Assembly (NCBI GenBank): GCA_016704485.1
Contig: JADJAA010000001.1
Location: 868,001 to 932,000, forward strand
DNA: 64,000 nucleotides
DNA from: Flavobacteriales bacterium
GTDB lineage: Bacteria; Bacteroidota; Bacteroidia; Flavobacteriales_F; PHOS-HE28
Direction: 5' to 3'
Shown in pieces: positions 8,958-18,720 of the stretch. Below the pieces are notes generated by a model. It was not told where the DNA came from, made no database searches, and saw only the letters and a program-made list of their open reading frames with translations. Made by a program: the position numbers and the translations under genes. Position 1 is the stretch's first letter. The number at the start of each line of letters is the position of its first letter.

Positions 8958-11315
8958 ATGAAGCGCTTTATCACCATCTTCAAAAAGATACTGCTAACGT
9001 CAGTTCTCACTGCGATGGCTCTGAATGGTATGGCACAATACCCAACGAACGCTAATGACTTACGCACGTTGATCCGAACGGCACCACATGACACTACCAA
9101 GGCTCAAGCAATGCTTTATTTGGCCGTATTGTATAGGAACTCCGAGCCAGATAGCGTAGATATTTTGTGTACTAGGAGCCAGCGCCTAACTTATATAGCA
9201 GACAACGGAAATTTTGGTTCATGGCAAACGAGGATACACAAAGTGTGCAAGAGAATCGAAGCCACTGCCGATCTGAATATTGGCCATTTTCTCCACGAAC
9301 GCGGCAACCTGTACGCAATGGGATTCTACCAAAGCGCTTTTGATGAGTTCCGATCCATTGGTTTTGATCCAGGAGCTAGGGATGCCATGGCAGCTATTGT
9401 TGCTTTGCATAAGGAAAACGGAGACGTCGATGTAAGCACCGCTTTTGCCATAAAGTACGCTAAAATATTAAGTACCGCATCCAACGTACGGTATGGATCC
9501 ATAGGATTCCGTCCGGCAGGATCGAATTTGGAATCAGGCGATGATCCTGTTCAAAATACCGAAACCCCAGAACCATTGCCGGTTGTTGAACAAAAGAGGA
9601 CGGCACCAATACTAAAGGCAGCAGAGCAAACTAACTCCAAGAGACTTGACACAAGTGACATAGTAGATCTTGCTGGGCTCCCGAATGAGCTAAAAGAGAT
9701 GGAGGAGGTGGCCAGTGCGGAGCCGATCTTCCAAGAACCCTTGGTTGTTTTATTGCCTACCACAACACCCCTTGCTCAACTAGGAATCGATACGGCAGTG
9801 ATCGCGAGAACCCGAGATCGGCTTGTTATGCCTATCCGGAAGAATGGTAGCGCTATGGAAGCACGTGAACAATTTGAGCTGGGGGAGGCATGGGAACTCA
9901 TGCGCGAACCGTCGTTGGCCATGACCTCCTTCAAACGTTCCCAGGAACTTTATGGCACGTTACGATCTGACTCCGGAGAGTGCGTCGCCCTCCTACGCAT
10001 TGGAAAATTACGCGGTGATCAGCGCGAGTATGAAACAGCCTTTGCTGTTTTGGACAGTGCCAGACAAAAGGCGCAAGCCATCGGTAGCCGAGATCTGGAA
10101 GGCATCGCCTTGGCGGGGATGGGTGATATGTGCCGGAAGATCGAAGAGTGTGGCGGTGCAACCGAGCTTTATCGCCGCAGCATCGAACTGGCTAATGCCA
10201 CGGGTGACAGAAGGACAGAGGCACGCGGATACCTTGGAATGACCGAAGAGCTGGTGAAGAGCGGCTCACACAGCAAAGCTGCACCGCTTGGACAGAAAGG
10301 ACTTTATCTTGCTACGGAAGTGGACGATGCCGAGCTAAAGCAGCAAGGAGCTTCTCTTTTGAGTGGGGTATATGCCTCTCTAGGCCAATTGCAGAAATCC
10401 CAAGAGATGGGAGAACTCGCCACTAGCATTGAGGCCTATCTCGCCAGGAGGGACCACGCGATGGACTCGATCATTACGGCTATGCAACGTAATTTCACAA
10501 AGACCCGCGAACGGGACAGCATAGCGCATAGGGAAGTTCGTGCCACCCTGGAAACCAATTGGACGGAGGCACGGGTGATGGCCTCGAAGAACCGGAATAT
10601 TGCCGTCATCATCATGCTTTCTGCACTGGTCGTGATCGTTCTTGGAATAGTGTATTACCGGTTCGACCGTCGTCGTCGTCAAGCCAAGGCTGAACGCATT
10701 TCGATCGAACTGGAGATCAAAGCGCTCCGGGCACAAATGAACCCGCACTTTCTATTCAATGCACTATCAAGCATCCATGAACATATTCTGGAGAACGAAG
10801 CTGAAGCAGCTGCGGGCTACCTCGCCAAGTTCAGTAAACTGATGAGGCATGTGCTCGAGATGAGCCGCATGAACGAGGTAACGATACAGCGCGAACTTGA
10901 GGTGCTTGGCTTATATGCGGAAATGGAACAAATGCGCTTAAAAGGACGGTTCACCTATTCGGCGGTTGTAGCACCCGATGTGGATCCGGAGACCATTGCG
11001 TTGCCGCCAATGCTTCTGCAACCCTTTGTTGAGAACGCTGTCTGGCATGGTCTGTCTGGGAAAGAAGGACCGGGACACCTCCGGATCTCCGTGGCCAAAG
11101 TTGACGGTGCACTTCATGTTACGGTCGATGATGACGGTGTTGGACGCCAGATCACGAACTATAAAAAGAACGGTCACACTTCCTTGGGCACATCCATTAC
11201 CAAGGAACGACTTGACTTGTGGGCCGCACAGTGTGGAGCACCGGCATCTTTCACCTTTGTACCTGTAGCTATCGGCACACGCGTTCTACTGGTGTTGCCA
11301 TGGGATGCTATCTAA
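8958..11315 (+). CDS. LytS-type sensor histidine kinase with TPR-like sensor region
   Basis: Starting at the ATG at 8958 gives MKRFITIFKKILLTSVLTAM and a signal peptide ending GMAQ, so I prefer it to upstream in-frame starts. The 785-residue protein has an N-terminal extracytoplasmic region with helical, partly TPR-like repeats (about 40-510), one membrane span (about 547-566), a basic coiled linker, and a His_kinase (PF06580) module. The phospho-acceptor motif is MNPHFLFNALSSI (His about 597), the N box PFVENAVWHG and the G1 box DDDGVG, all intact. It should phosphorylate a LytTR regulator; the one in this window is at 30152. It stands alone after a terminator. Confidence 0.9.
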   Translation: MKRFITIFKKILLTSVLTAMALNGMAQYPTNANDLRTLIRTAPHDTTKAQAMLYLAVLYRNSEPDSVDILCTRSQRLTYIADNGNFGSWQTRIHKVCKRIEATADLNIGHFLHERGNLYAMGFYQSAFDEFRSIGFDPGARDAMAAIVALHKENGDVDVSTAFAIKYAKILSTASNVRYGSIGFRPAGSNLESGDDPVQNTETPEPLPVVEQKRTAPILKAAEQTNSKRLDTSDIVDLAGLPNELKEMEEVASAEPIFQEPLVVLLPTTTPLAQLGIDTAVIARTRDRLVMPIRKNGSAMEAREQFELGEAWELMREPSLAMTSFKRSQELYGTLRSDSGECVALLRIGKLRGDQREYETAFAVLDSARQKAQAIGSRDLEGIALAGMGDMCRKIEECGGATELYRRSIELANATGDRRTEARGYLGMTEELVKSGSHSKAAPLGQKGLYLATEVDDAELKQQGASLLSGVYASLGQLQKSQEMGELATSIEAYLARRDHAMDSIITAMQRNFTKTRERDSIAHREVRATLETNWTEARVMASKNRNIAVIIMLSALVVIVLGIVYYRFDRRRRQAKAERISIELEIKALRAQMNPHFLFNALSSIHEHILENEAEAAAGYLAKFSKLMRHVLEMSRMNEVTIQRELEVLGLYAEMEQMRLKGRFTYSAVVAPDVDPETIALPPMLLQPFVENAVWHGLSGKEGPGHLRISVAKVDGALHVTVDDDGVGRQITNYKKNGHTSLGTSITKERLDLWAAQCGAPASFTFVPVAIGTRVLLVLPWDAI

Positions 11316-11320
11316 CTCAC

Positions 11321-11524
11321 ATGAAAATGTACTCTCTGTTCCCTATTATCCTCATGCGTATCAATCCGTTAATGGAAAATGACCTATCACGCAATTCATA
11401 CTTCAAGGAATACCAAATGAATGGTTTTGTTAGATTGCGTGCTAACAAATTAGGTAACCGGTTGATAGATCAAATGCACGCTAAGCCTCTTGTCATTAAG
11501 CTGCAAACTAGAATGGTAAAATGA
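11321..11524 (+). CDS. Possible 67-residue ORF, weak
   Basis: This short frame begins 5 bases after the kinase stop and its TGA overlaps the next ATG (ATGA at 11521). It has no recognisable domain and no clear export signal, and its composition is not strongly coding. It is recorded because the overlap could be translational coupling; it may equally be chance. Confidence 0.15.
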   Translation: MKMYSLFPIILMRINPLMENDLSRNSYFKEYQMNGFVRLRANKLGNRLIDQMHAKPLVIKLQTRMVK

Positions 11525-12411
11525 AACCGCAGATCCTAAGTCGTAGGCCTAACCCGGCCAATGCTGATAGGCAATGGGGGCCGCTCCTTCGGCAGTTCAA
11601 TCGTGGGCTACTTGTTGTGGTTCTACTCCTGAACGGCGGAATGAGTATTCATGCGCAATCGCCAGAGCCCGACACCTCTGCAAACCAGTCTGGGCAAGCT
11701 GTTACGAGCGCTAAATTGGGTGCTCGGTTTGGTATTGGAGGATTGTGCGGTTATGGGTTTGATCAAGGGGAGTTGTACAGTCTAGGGAAGATGTCCATCG
11801 AGTACCTCCGAGGGTACCGACCGAAATATGGCGTGCGGGCGAGTGTATTGATCCCATTCGGGGCGAAGTGCGATTTCGAGGCCGTTGCAGACTACGCGTA
11901 CTTTCCAGGCTCTTACTCTTCGAACCAAAGCTTAGACTTGCCGTTGTTGAAAACAGGGAACTTCAGCATAGGCATTCGATGTTATACGCGAAGAAAAGAT
12001 CTCGAACCGAAAATTGCTTCAATGCGGTACGGAATACGGCGAATGTTCTGGCGTGAACGAGTAGATCGAAGTGGCTTTCACTTTGGGTTGAACATGGGAC
12101 CCGAGGTGGGCTGGCACAAGCGAATTATACGTACGATGCCGGAAAATTGGCCGGTGAATGAACTGCTTACGGAAAACGATATGGAACACAATGTCGTAGA
12201 CTATACTAAGTGGTATTGGCATGGATGTCTCCAGCTCGGTTGGACGTATAGTGGCCGAGTGGATTTCACGTTAGGTATTGATGTGACCACTCGAGAGGAC
12301 ACATACTATGATGATCGTGGGAAAATTGATAATAAGTTTAGTGGCCTCCCTCGTCGTACCTATTTAACCGGATGCGTCTCTATTGTTTTAGGACGTTCCC
12401 ACATAAAGTGA
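11521..12411 (+). CDS. Secreted or outer-membrane protein of unknown function
   Basis: A 296-residue product with a long n-region, a hydrophobic core (LLVVVLLLNGGMSIHAQ) and a signal cleavage near residue 46. The mature part has alternating aromatic/hydrophobic strands and glycine turns (GARFGIGGLCGYGF, YGVRASVLIPFG, CLQLGWTYSGRVDFTLG), resembling a small 8- to 10-stranded outer-membrane barrel of the OmpW/PorT kind. That is inference from pattern only. The next gene, a lipoprotein, starts 17 bases on, so the two probably form an operon. A+T content is higher than in the surface-protein genes around it. Confidence 0.65.
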   Translation: MKPQILSRRPNPANADRQWGPLLRQFNRGLLVVVLLLNGGMSIHAQSPEPDTSANQSGQAVTSAKLGARFGIGGLCGYGFDQGELYSLGKMSIEYLRGYRPKYGVRASVLIPFGAKCDFEAVADYAYFPGSYSSNQSLDLPLLKTGNFSIGIRCYTRRKDLEPKIASMRYGIRRMFWRERVDRSGFHFGLNMGPEVGWHKRIIRTMPENWPVNELLTENDMEHNVVDYTKWYWHGCLQLGWTYSGRVDFTLGIDVTTREDTYYDDRGKIDNKFSGLPRRTYLTGCVSIVLGRSHIK

Positions 12412-12428
12412 TCTAATCAACTATTACT

Positions 12429-13121
12429 ATGCGATCAATTCTACTTTTCTTCTTGATAATGACCCTAGCTAGCGCATGTCGTAAACCCCGAATGGGTTGT
12501 ACGGATGTCACAAGCGATAACTACGACCCCGAGGCAAATGAGGATAACGGTTGTTGCTGCGCTATCACCTATGGACCTCAAAATGACTCAACGTACTATT
12601 TGCCTTACACTAGCCAGACGCTTCCAAATTCTGCTCAAACAATCTATTTAAATGCTAGAATGACTCGAAAAGACTGGACCGCTATCGGACCTTGTGGATG
12701 CCTTACTGCGCCCGAAGAAGGAAATCCGGTCGTAGGTATTTATCCCACATCTCAACACAATTACGGACCGCGAACGAGATGCTATGTAAATTATTTCGGT
12801 TTGAAATGTCAGCTCTCGTTGCCAAGTGACGAATGGATTGCTATTTCTGCCACAAACGATATAGTCCCCGATTCAAGTTCATTGGTGATCGGGTACACTA
12901 TTCGCTTTGCTGATGACTTAGGCCAAAATGCCATTGATTTGCCTTTTATAGATACCCTGCGTACCTATATTTCTCATCCAAATGACTCAACCTCCAACTT
13001 ATATTGGGGTTATCAACAGTCTCGCCGTATTTCCGGAGAAGTACTATCCTGCGCGGACTATCCGCTCAATGATTCCAGTGTGACGTTATTACCTTCGATG
13101 AGTTTAAGCTTTATACCGTGA
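12429..13121 (+). CDS. Lipoprotein with GCTD...DNGCC Cys motif
   Basis: A 230-residue product beginning MRSILLFFLIMTLASAC, a textbook lipoprotein signal (lipidated Cys about residue 17). Directly after it comes GCTDVTSDNYDPEANEDNGC, a motif common in Bacteroidota surface proteins (GCTD-x-x-A-x-N-Y-x-P-x-A). The rest is a beta-rich domain of unknown fold with several Cys. It sits 17 bases downstream of the putative barrel gene and may be its partner. After the stop, 13122-13278 holds nothing I can name. Confidence 0.7.
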   Translation: MRSILLFFLIMTLASACRKPRMGCTDVTSDNYDPEANEDNGCCCAITYGPQNDSTYYLPYTSQTLPNSAQTIYLNARMTRKDWTAIGPCGCLTAPEEGNPVVGIYPTSQHNYGPRTRCYVNYFGLKCQLSLPSDEWIAISATNDIVPDSSSLVIGYTIRFADDLGQNAIDLPFIDTLRTYISHPNDSTSNLYWGYQQSRRISGEVLSCADYPLNDSSVTLLPSMSLSFIP

Positions 13122-13278
13122 GGTGTATTGTTTGAACGCTGTGGACCTACGCGTGAACTATGATAGCTCGCAGCAGGTCCTGTTTCTAGAAACTCTTAAT
13201 TACGGGTTTTAACGGCACTGGTTGTCCGAAGTCACCTCGTGGAAAACACCCATGATCACCGGCCACTCAATGAAGTGG

Positions 13279-13641
13279 CCCATCCGCTCAATAACGCTTT
13301 TCAAACCATGAATGCTTTCGGAATTTTGGTCTCAACGAAGCGGCATTGTGCCACCTCGTAACGAAACCCAAACTACAATGACCACTGCGAGCACAGTTCA
13401 ACGAACGATCTTGATCAAACAAAAGAGCACGGGAATTGCTCTCCTACTTTCCTTCCTCTTCGGCCCGTTGGGCATGCTTTACGCCACGGTCTCCGGTGGT
13501 GTGATCATGTTCCTGATTTCCATTCCGATCGTGCTATTCACGGGTGGACTTGGGCTTCTTCTGACCATCCCGCTCGGCATGGTCTGGAGTGCATCTTCTG
13601 TAAATAGCTACAACGCCCGTACGCTAAGAGCCGCGTGAACA
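13279..13641 (+). repeat. 363-base duplicated cassette, copy 1
   Basis: This stretch, covering about 100 bases of leader plus the small membrane-protein gene, matches 26392-26754 base for base apart from scattered substitutions and without length change. Flanking sequence on both sides is unrelated, so the boundaries look sharp. Confidence 0.9.
13378..13638 (+). CDS. Small two-span membrane protein, copy 1
   Basis: The 86-residue product starts MTTASTVQRTILIKQKSTGI. It has hydrophobic segments around residues 19-40 (LLLSFLFGPLGMLYATV) and 43-70 (VIMFLISIPIVLFTGGLGLL) and a conserved tail (VWSASSVNSYNARTLRAA). I chose the ATG at 13378 over 13312 because it gives the shorter, basic, family-like N-terminus. 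It resembles small inner-membrane proteins widespread in Bacteroidota with no assigned role. A nearly identical paralogue is at 26491. Each copy sits alone in front of a large surface-protein gene. Confidence 0.75.
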   Translation: MTTASTVQRTILIKQKSTGIALLLSFLFGPLGMLYATVSGGVIMFLISIPIVLFTGGLGLLLTIPLGMVWSASSVNSYNARTLRAA

Positions 13642-13876
13642 AGAACTCCGGAAGTTGGCGGCAATGGCACCCTTTCTCAAGTGGCGGTCGGGTCCTACAC
13701 CCTAACTTGGCGATCTCATGATACACGGGGGCAGCAACGGTTGCTGATCCAACGGTAGTTCCTAAAAGCATAAGAATCTAAACCGATGTTTTCATGGTGA
13801 CCGTTTTTTCTCCCTGATCATATCACCATACCAAACAAAATCCACACTGATCTTCCTCTTCCAACTCCATGACCAA

Positions 13877-16800
13877 ATGACAAACGCAAAATCTCCCTTC
13901 TTGCATTCCCTGCTGGGGATCCTCACGGTACTTTCCTTTATACTGGTCTCCGGTGCCGCCACTGCACAGGCGGGCGCCAACGACCCGACCTTCAACCCCA
14001 CAGATGTGGGCTTCGGGTATAGCTCAGGAACTGATAACGGCGTGGAGGCCATTGCCGTCCAACCCGATGGCCGGATCTTGATCGCAGGGAACTTCACCTC
14101 GTACAACGACACAGCCCGCAACGGCATCGCCCGCTTGGATACGAACGGCCACGTGGATACCAGCTTCGACCCCGGGGCCGGAGCAAGTGGCGGCTTCTAT
14201 TCGATCCAAGCCATCGCCATATACCCACCAAATGCTGGCCCGGAGCTGGCTGGCAAGATCTTGGTCGGAGGAGAACTCACCGAATATGATGGCACCCCCC
14301 GCAACGGCATCGCCCGGCTGAACGCGGACGGCAGCTTGGATACCGTATTCGACCCCGGCGCTGGAGCGAATGGGGCCGTTAAGGCCGTCACTCTACAGCC
14401 CGATGGTAGGATCCTTATCGGGGGAGGATTCAACGCGTACGATGGAACGCCCCGCAACGGTATCGCCCGGCTGAATGTGGACGGCAGCTTGGACCTGAAC
14501 TTCGACCCCGGCACCGGTGTGGCTAATAATGGCGGTGGAAGCATTGTGCGTGCCATGGCCCTTTATCCCCCGGACGCTGGCCCGGGACTGGCTGGAAAAG
14601 TCCTGATCGGGGGCGGGTTCACCGAGTACAATGGTACGGTAAGCAACTATATCGCCCGGCTGAATGACGACGGCAGCTTGGATACCGGTTTCGACCCCGG
14701 TGAAGAAATGGAATTTGGCGTCTCTTCAATTGTGCTTCAACCCGATGGCAAGGTGCTGGCCGGAGGAGGCACCAACTTGGCCCGCTTGAATACGGATGGC
14801 AGCGTGGATCCAAGCTTCACATCTACTGGATTCGGCATTGAGTCCCTGGCCCTGCAATCCGATGGAAAGATTCTGGTCGGTAGTATACAGAGCGGGGCCA
14901 TCGTCCGTCGGCTAAACCCCGATGGCAGTGAGGATGCTAATGTGGATGTGTTCGCCGGCCTGTCCACTTGGGTCCGAGCGATCGCCCTTCAACCCGATGG
15001 CCGGGTGCTCATCGGAGGGAACTTCCGCTACGTGGATGGGGTCACTGCCGGAAGTATCGCGCGCCTGGACACCTCCTTCAAGATAGACCTTAGCTTTAAT
15101 CCAGGAACAGGAGCGGACGGCAGCGTGGAGGCTATTGTGCCGCGGGCGGATGGCAAGGTATTGGTCGGAGGGAGCATCACCCGCTACAACGGCACACGCC
15201 GCAAGTGCCTCGCCCAACTAAACGCAGATGGTACACTGGATCCAAGCTTTTCCGACCAAGATTTGCAGGGCGATGGCGTTTTCGATTCCTATGGGCTTGC
15301 TGTCCGCGCCATCGCGGTATATCCTGCTGATGCAGGTGCTGCGTTGGCGGATAAGGTCCTTATCGCTGGGTACTTCAGCAACCTCGATGGTAGCGCACGC
15401 AAAGGCATCGCCCGGCTGAATACCGATGGCAGCTTGGACCTGAACTTCGACCCCGGCACCGGAGCGGTAAATGATGGGCAGAACGGCGATCTTCAGGCCA
15501 TAGCACTATACCCCCCGGATGCAGGAGCGGGGCTGGCTGGCAAGGTCTTGATCGGCGGCGCATTCACCGAATACGACGGCACACCGCGTAACCACATAGC
15601 CCGTTTGAACGCGGACGGGAGTCTGGACAGCGGATTCGACCCTGGTACGGGAACGACGATCGATTGGGGAGACGCGGAAGTACGGACCGTTGCCATTTAT
15701 CCACAGGATGCAGGTCCGGAACTGGCCGGCAAGATCCTGATCGGAGGCAGATTCACCGAGTACGATGGCACAGCCCGCAACAACATCGCCCGCCTGAACG
15801 CGGACGGCAGTCTGGACAACAGTTTCGAACCCGGATCGGGAGCAGACGGCGGTTTCGACCCTACGGTCCATGCCATCGCCATCTACCCCCCAGATGCAGG
15901 CCCGGAACTGGCTGGCAAGACCCTGATCGTAGGTGGGTTTGCCGAATACGATGGAACGCCCCGCAGCGGCATAGCACGCTTGAATGTGGATGGCAACTTG
16001 GACATAGGCTTCGACCCCGGAATGGGGTTGAATGACCGTGTATCTACTGTTGCGATCCAAGAAGTCGACGGGAAGATCCTTATCGGAGGACAGTTCTCTA
16101 GCTATGATGGCACTCCCCGCAACGCCATTGCGCGGCTGAACACCAATGGAAGCATAGACCACAGCTTCGACCCCGGTACCGGAGCGGAAGGAAATATTAA
16201 TATCATTGCCCAACAGCCCGATGGCCGGACGCTGATCGGAGGGACCTTCACTTCCTATAACGGTACGGGGCGCAACCGCATCGCGCGGCTCTTGGGGGGT
16301 AATGATGACTGCGCAGGCACCCCCGGTGGCACCGCGCTGCCCGGCACACCCTGCGATGATGGCAACACCTGTACCGTGAACGACACCTGGGACCTTTCCT
16401 GCAACTGCGTGGGCGAGATCCTCACCACCGGCATTACCCTCACTCCCTTCGACACTTTATGCACATCTGGTGCTCCGTATCTGCTGGATCACGCAACACC
16501 TTCGGGCGGCACATGGAGCGGACCCGGAGTGGAGGACAATATGTTCACTCCGCCAATGTCAGGCTCGTTCACCCTCACCTATTCTATTGCGGACCCATGC
16601 CCAATGGCCATTCAGGCCACGATCGTGGCCATTGGAGCTCCCAGCACCCAGATAATCTCCGGCCAGCCAGGTGGCTGCAACTTGGAGCCGGTCGTATTCG
16701 CCGCACAACCCGCGGGAGGGACCTGGGGGGGGCTTGCCCAGCCTGACGGGTGGGTGGACCAATCCTGCGCGGTCCGGCCCATCAGCGGAAATGCCACATA

Positions 16801-18118
16801 CACCTACCATGCTCCGAACGGTGATTGCACAGAGGTCGCGTATGGTTACCTCTACTTGGCCGCTTGCCTGAACCCACTGCCAATGGGCCCCGACACTGCA
16901 CTGTGCAGCAACGATGAATTTATGCTTTCGTGGACATGGATGGGCGGGGGTAATGTTTACTGGTCCATTACCGGAGCCGACTCGGTGATAACGAGCAGTC
17001 CAGGATCTACTACTACAGGGTATTTCAGCCCTTACCAAAAAGAGCCTGGCATATATGCGATCACCGGAGAGCTCTCCAGTTCTTTCCCAACGAGTTGCCC
17101 CGGCATCGATACCCTCCTCGTTACCGTGCTGGCCCCACCTGTCATCATCATCGGCACCCATGCCCCCCTTTGCAGCAACGACTCGCCGATCACATTGTCT
17201 GGGAGTCCGGTAGGTGGCACATGGACCGGCGTAGGTGTTAGTGACGACCAATTCGACCCAGCAATAGCAGGATCGGGGACGTGGACATTGACCTACACCG
17301 TAACCGAGGGCGCTTGTACCAGCAGCGACAGCACCACCATCGTGGTGGATGCAGCCCCGAATGCCGGTATCGGTGGATCGGTCGAGGTCTGTGCAACTAG
17401 CGCGCCTATCAACCTATTCGTGTACTTGCAAGGAACCCCTCAACAAGGTGGGGTTTGGTCGGATCAATTCGGGGTCACTTCTGGCCTCTTCATGCCTGGA
17501 ATAAGCCAAGAGGGCACGTATACCTACACCGCAACAGGTGCGGGACCATGCGAAAGTGCGACGGCCCAGTTGGAGGTGAACGTGATGGACCTTCAGTTGG
17601 ATCCGATCCTAGCACCGGATACCGAGACCATCCCCGGCACCTACATCTTCACCGCGTTGCCGGTATTGATCGATGCGGATTCCATCGTTTGGAGCTTCCC
17701 GGCCGCCTGGAGCTGGGACGACGATCCGGACCATACCGATGGCGAAGCGCTTTTGATGCCGTCAGAGACAGGGGTGTATTCTGTTTGCGCAACAGCTTAC
17801 GGTGGAGACGGTTGCATAGGTATCGAGCAATGCTTTCAGGTTATCGTTACCGATATTGCAGCACGTGGAACAACTGGCCAAAGGATGGCGATCTTCCCCA
17901 ACCCGAACAATGGTCAATTCACGATCACGATGGATGGGTTGCCGACTATTGGCCGCATATTGGTATTGGATGCATTGGGTAAGGTTCTTCAACAACACAT
18001 GATAGTCGGGACCAGCACCATGCAGATTGACCTGGGTGATCTCGCATCGGGAATGTATCACGTGCGGATCGAAACGGAGCGTGAGGTTGTGTGTTTACCC
18101 TTGGTTGTTCGCCGATAG
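13877..18118 (+). CDS. Giant delta-60 repeat surface protein with T9SS type A sorting domain
   Basis: The 1413-residue protein has a signal peptide (residues 1-31, GAATAQ). About 14 delta-60-type units follow (about 40-800), each with DGRILIGG, FTEYDGTPRN, IARLNADGSLD and FDPGTG elements, predicted to form beta-propeller-like blades. Next come a Cys-rich linker (CDDGNTCTVNDTWDLSCNC), several Ig/PKD-like modules with GGTWSGPG cores, and a type A sorting domain starting IFPNPNNGQFTIT. It should be exported by T9SS and held at the surface. Codons are GC-richer than in neighbouring kinases. Its last 300 residues parallel those of the 5938-8697 protein. Role in adhesion is inferred. Confidence 0.88.
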   Translation: MTNAKSPFLHSLLGILTVLSFILVSGAATAQAGANDPTFNPTDVGFGYSSGTDNGVEAIAVQPDGRILIAGNFTSYNDTARNGIARLDTNGHVDTSFDPGAGASGGFYSIQAIAIYPPNAGPELAGKILVGGELTEYDGTPRNGIARLNADGSLDTVFDPGAGANGAVKAVTLQPDGRILIGGGFNAYDGTPRNGIARLNVDGSLDLNFDPGTGVANNGGGSIVRAMALYPPDAGPGLAGKVLIGGGFTEYNGTVSNYIARLNDDGSLDTGFDPGEEMEFGVSSIVLQPDGKVLAGGGTNLARLNTDGSVDPSFTSTGFGIESLALQSDGKILVGSIQSGAIVRRLNPDGSEDANVDVFAGLSTWVRAIALQPDGRVLIGGNFRYVDGVTAGSIARLDTSFKIDLSFNPGTGADGSVEAIVPRADGKVLVGGSITRYNGTRRKCLAQLNADGTLDPSFSDQDLQGDGVFDSYGLAVRAIAVYPADAGAALADKVLIAGYFSNLDGSARKGIARLNTDGSLDLNFDPGTGAVNDGQNGDLQAIALYPPDAGAGLAGKVLIGGAFTEYDGTPRNHIARLNADGSLDSGFDPGTGTTIDWGDAEVRTVAIYPQDAGPELAGKILIGGRFTEYDGTARNNIARLNADGSLDNSFEPGSGADGGFDPTVHAIAIYPPDAGPELAGKTLIVGGFAEYDGTPRSGIARLNVDGNLDIGFDPGMGLNDRVSTVAIQEVDGKILIGGQFSSYDGTPRNAIARLNTNGSIDHSFDPGTGAEGNINIIAQQPDGRTLIGGTFTSYNGTGRNRIARLLGGNDDCAGTPGGTALPGTPCDDGNTCTVNDTWDLSCNCVGEILTTGITLTPFDTLCTSGAPYLLDHATPSGGTWSGPGVEDNMFTPPMSGSFTLTYSIADPCPMAIQATIVAIGAPSTQIISGQPGGCNLEPVVFAAQPAGGTWGGLAQPDGWVDQSCAVRPISGNATYTYHAPNGDCTEVAYGYLYLAACLNPLPMGPDTALCSNDEFMLSWTWMGGGNVYWSITGADSVITSSPGSTTTGYFSPYQKEPGIYAITGELSSSFPTSCPGIDTLLVTVLAPPVIIIGTHAPLCSNDSPITLSGSPVGGTWTGVGVSDDQFDPAIAGSGTWTLTYTVTEGACTSSDSTTIVVDAAPNAGIGGSVEVCATSAPINLFVYLQGTPQQGGVWSDQFGVTSGLFMPGISQEGTYTYTATGAGPCESATAQLEVNVMDLQLDPILAPDTETIPGTYIFTALPVLIDADSIVWSFPAAWSWDDDPDHTDGEALLMPSETGVYSVCATAYGGDGCIGIEQCFQVIVTDIAARGTTGQRMAIFPNPNNGQFTITMDGLPTIGRILVLDALGKVLQQHMIVGTSTMQIDLGDLASGMYHVRIETEREVVCLPLVVRR

Positions 18119-18147
18119 CGGAACGACTGACCATATCGACGGCAACG

Positions 18148-18180
18148 AAGCCCGTCCGGGAACTATCTCGGGCGGGCTTT
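18148..18180 (+). terminator. Terminator after the giant delta-60 gene
   Basis: An 11-base stem (AAGCCCGTCCG / CGGGCGGGCTT, one G-T pair) with a 10-base loop begins 30 bases past the stop codon and ends in TTT. Position and form match the terminator at 8716 behind the paralogous gene. Confidence 0.75.
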
Positions 18181-18304
18181 GGATCCGCCAAAGCCTCCAA
18201 AAAAAGGAAGACCTCCTCCAACCCGGCCACTGATAATTCAGTTCAATTTTCTAATTTGCCCCATTATGTTCCTTAGTAAGAAGGCGGTACGACCTCATTC
18301 AATA

Positions 18305-18511
18305 ATGGAAAAATTCTGTGATTTGATCGCACCATTGGGATTGGTCCTATCCGTAATTATTCTGCCACATCTTGTTATAGCGCAAACAATTACCACCCCG
18401 ATTGCGCAAGGTTGCCTCGGCATGCGAGAGGATCAATTGCTACGCGACGAAATGAAAACACTTCGGAAGGAGTTCGCCGGGCTTAGGGTCCGCATCATTC
18501 AACTTGTATAG
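18305..18511 (+). CDS. Short secreted peptide, hypothetical
   Basis: From the ATG at 18305 the 68-residue product starts MEKFCDLIAPLGLVLSVIIL and continues to HLVIAQ, a credible signal peptide with a mature part of only about 40 residues. A TAATTTG element at 18253-18259, similar to a -7 box, favours this start over the ATG at 18266. The tail (LLRDEMKTLRKEFAGLRVRIIQ) is a short amphipathic helix. It could be a small exported peptide or the relic of a larger gene; no family recognised. Confidence 0.35.
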   Translation: MEKFCDLIAPLGLVLSVIILPHLVIAQTITTPIAQGCLGMREDQLLRDEMKTLRKEFAGLRVRIIQLV

Positions 18512-18720
18512 GAGTGGAAACCCCGCAAATGAACTCCGGTACCGCCATGTGGAGCAAAGAAACCTCCTTTCGTTTTTCGAACCACACATGGCGTTTTCTT
18601 GTGGGCTGCATGGCCTTGGGGGTGGGTATGGCCGGGAACGAGCATAGGATCGAAGGCACTACCCGAACGCATGCAGGCCACGCCTCGCGCAAGCGTATAT
18701 GCGCACGGTCGCTATGGCGT

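Noticed and set aside
15506..16213. 235-codon frame antisense to the delta-60 repeats
   Set aside because: Its internal repeats only mirror the coding repeats of the real gene.
16559..17251. 230-codon frame antisense inside the delta-60 protein gene
   Set aside because: Arg/Gly-rich shadow of Ig-like repeats; no start signal or domain.
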